Source: Udaeobacter sp963725505
GTDB lineage: Bacteria > Verrucomicrobiota > Verrucomicrobiia > Chthoniobacterales > UBA10450
Direction of reading: 5' to 3'
Assembly (NCBI GenBank): GCA_963725505.1
Contig: CAVRYN010000009.1
Location: forward strand, 62,001-126,000
DNA: 64,000 bases
How positions within the stretch are numbered: the stretch's first letter is position 1; each line of letters opens with the position of its first letter. Both the position numbers and the translations under genes were made by a program. The notes beneath the pieces are model-generated. The model had not been told where the DNA came from. It searched no databases and saw only the letters and a program-made list of their open reading frames with translations. This document shows, piece by piece, positions 62,905 through 64,000 of the stretch.

Positions 62905-64000
62905 CTATTTCGCTGACTTTCCGGCAGCTCCGATGAAAATCAGTGCGGTAGCTGCACTCGCGATTGCCAGAGCTGCGCCAATCGCCATGACCATTCTGAA
63001 TCCGGAAACGAAAGATTCGTCAATCGCGCGGCGAATCACCTGCTGGGTTGCCGGGCCTGGATCTTCCGGAATCGCAATGGCGGCGAGCTTCGTGCGTTGC
63101 ATCTGCAACGATCGCGCTACTGATGTCGGCAGGTTTGATTGTGCCACTCGCTTATCGAGCGCGTGATTGAACACGTGGAGCATCACGATTCCGAGAACAG
63201 CAATCGCGATGAGGCCAGCGGTGCGAGCGACTGCGTTGTTGACGCCCGACGCGATTCCGGCACGGTTTTCAGCGACTGAACCCATTACCGCCGTGGTAAG
63301 CGGCGCCACGCTGATGGCCATGCCTAATCCGAGAACAACCACCGGCGGAAAAAAATTTGTCCAATAGCTGCCCCCGACCGTTGGCAGCATAAAAAGCAAA
63401 TAACCTGAGGCGGCTATAAATGAACCGATCAGGAGCGGAAGCTTCGGACCGTAACTGGTGACGAGTCCACCCGACCAGCGCGACAGAAGAGAAATGATCA
63501 ATATGAATGGCAATAGCGCCGCGCCCGCAGCAGTCGCGGAGTAATGCTGAACTTGAATCAAATTCAGCGGCAGGAAAAACAATGTTCCACCAAGCGCAGC
63601 GTAGAGCAGAAAGGTTAAAAGGTTCGTTCCCGTAAATATTCGTGAACGGAAAAGAGCGAGGGGCAACATCGGATTCGGAACTTGCCTCTCTCTCATCACA
63701 AACAGCGCGAGGAGCACGACAGCGGCAGTGAGCGCCGCAAGCACCGATCGATCGTTGAAACCGAGACGCGAAGATTCGATCAACCCGTAAACCAACGTGC
63801 CCAAACCCAATGCTGCCAAAGCTGCGCCTAACCAGTCGAGGCCGGCGCTTTCTGGATCAGAGCTTTCTGGGACGCGCAACAGCGAGATTACGATCACCAA
63901 AACCGCGAGCGGAATGTTAATGAAGAACACTGCGCGCCAGGATGCGTGTTCGATAAGCCAGCCGCCGATCACTGGCCCGATCGCGGTTGTGATCGCGCTG
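62905..64000 (-). CDS. MFS transporter, DHA2 (EmrB/QacA) family, N-terminus beyond window
   Basis: At least 365 residues; GPVIGGWLIEHASWRAVFFINIPL is the conserved motif C region of 14-helix drug:H+ antiporters, then LDWLGAALAALGLGTLVYGLIE. Stop at 62905, next to arsM on the opposite strand. Open to 64000, so the gene is cut. Confidence 0.9.
   Translation of the reverse strand, partial: SAITTAIGPVIGGWLIEHASWRAVFFINIPLAVLVIVISLLRVPESSDPESAGLDWLGAALAALGLGTLVYGLIESSRLGFNDRSVLAALTAAVVLLALFVMRERQVPNPMLPLALFRSRIFTGTNLLTFLLYAALGGTLFFLPLNLIQVQHYSATAAGAALLPFILIISLLSRWSGGLVTSYGPKLPLLIGSFIAASGYLLFMLPTVGGSYWTNFFPPVVVLGLGMAISVAPLTTAVMGSVAENRAGIASGVNNAVARTAGLIAIAVLGIVMLHVFNHALDKRVAQSNLPTSVARSLQMQRTKLAAIAIPEDPGPATQQVIRRAIDESFVSGFRMVMAIGAALAIASAATALIFIGAAGKSAK

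Overview
The window is bacterial chromosome with dense genes on both strands, moderately high GC, and intergenic spaces filled with short palindromic repeats. Gene content and the repeat style point to a Gram-negative soil bacterium of the Verrucomicrobia (Chthoniobacterales/Spartobacteria-like). Supporting content includes outer-membrane porins, LpxH-like and lipoprotein genes, a TIGR03067 lipoprotein, System II cytochrome c maturation and an S74 repeat protein. This placement is inference; no rRNA, tRNA or CRISPR array was seen.

Regions. 0-9 kb: end of a REP-associated transposase, hsp20-lon, lipoproteins, a frameshifted resB, an alpha/beta hydrolase. 9-19 kb: housekeeping (macrodomain, pdxH, cysteine desulfurase, hisC, mnmE, pyrD), then an ECF sigma factor operon opposite a Spy/CpxP-like gene. 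19-26 kb: gamma-glutamyltransferase, cell-wall hydrolase, a rare two-hydrolase fusion. 26.3-30.5 kb: an accessory stretch with two attC-like sites of an integron cassette array, cassette-type genes, and an IS110-family insertion directly beside one attC. 30.5-36 kb: an MBL hydrolase, a secreted 17-residue-repeat protein flanked by a duplicated piece of the MBL gene, and two CPBP proteases. 36-40 kb: ccsA, PTS IIA, mazG, secG. 40-57 kb: a phosphate/polyphosphate island. 57-64 kb: envelope genes, an ArsR-SRPBCC-DUF899 cluster, arsM and a truncated MFS transporter.

The island is the strongest biological unit. On the minus strand phoB-phoR-arsC-pstS-pstC-pstA-pstB-phoU-ppk-polyphosphate glucokinase-sixA run head to tail, with CYTH and CHAD genes converging on the end and two Pho-type porins diverging from phoB. 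Pho-box-like 11-bp repeats precede pstS, both porins (weakly for the second) and a small membrane protein at 59 kb. Together they read as one circuit: sense low phosphate, pull it through porin and Pst, store it as polyphosphate, spend it through glucokinase, and reduce arsenate that enters by the same door.

Several otherwise conserved genes carry single-base frameshifts, mostly at short homopolymers. They are concentrated in 5.5-7.6 kb and 47.3-53.4 kb. Local read error is at least as likely as gene decay, so these genes are annotated across the shifts.
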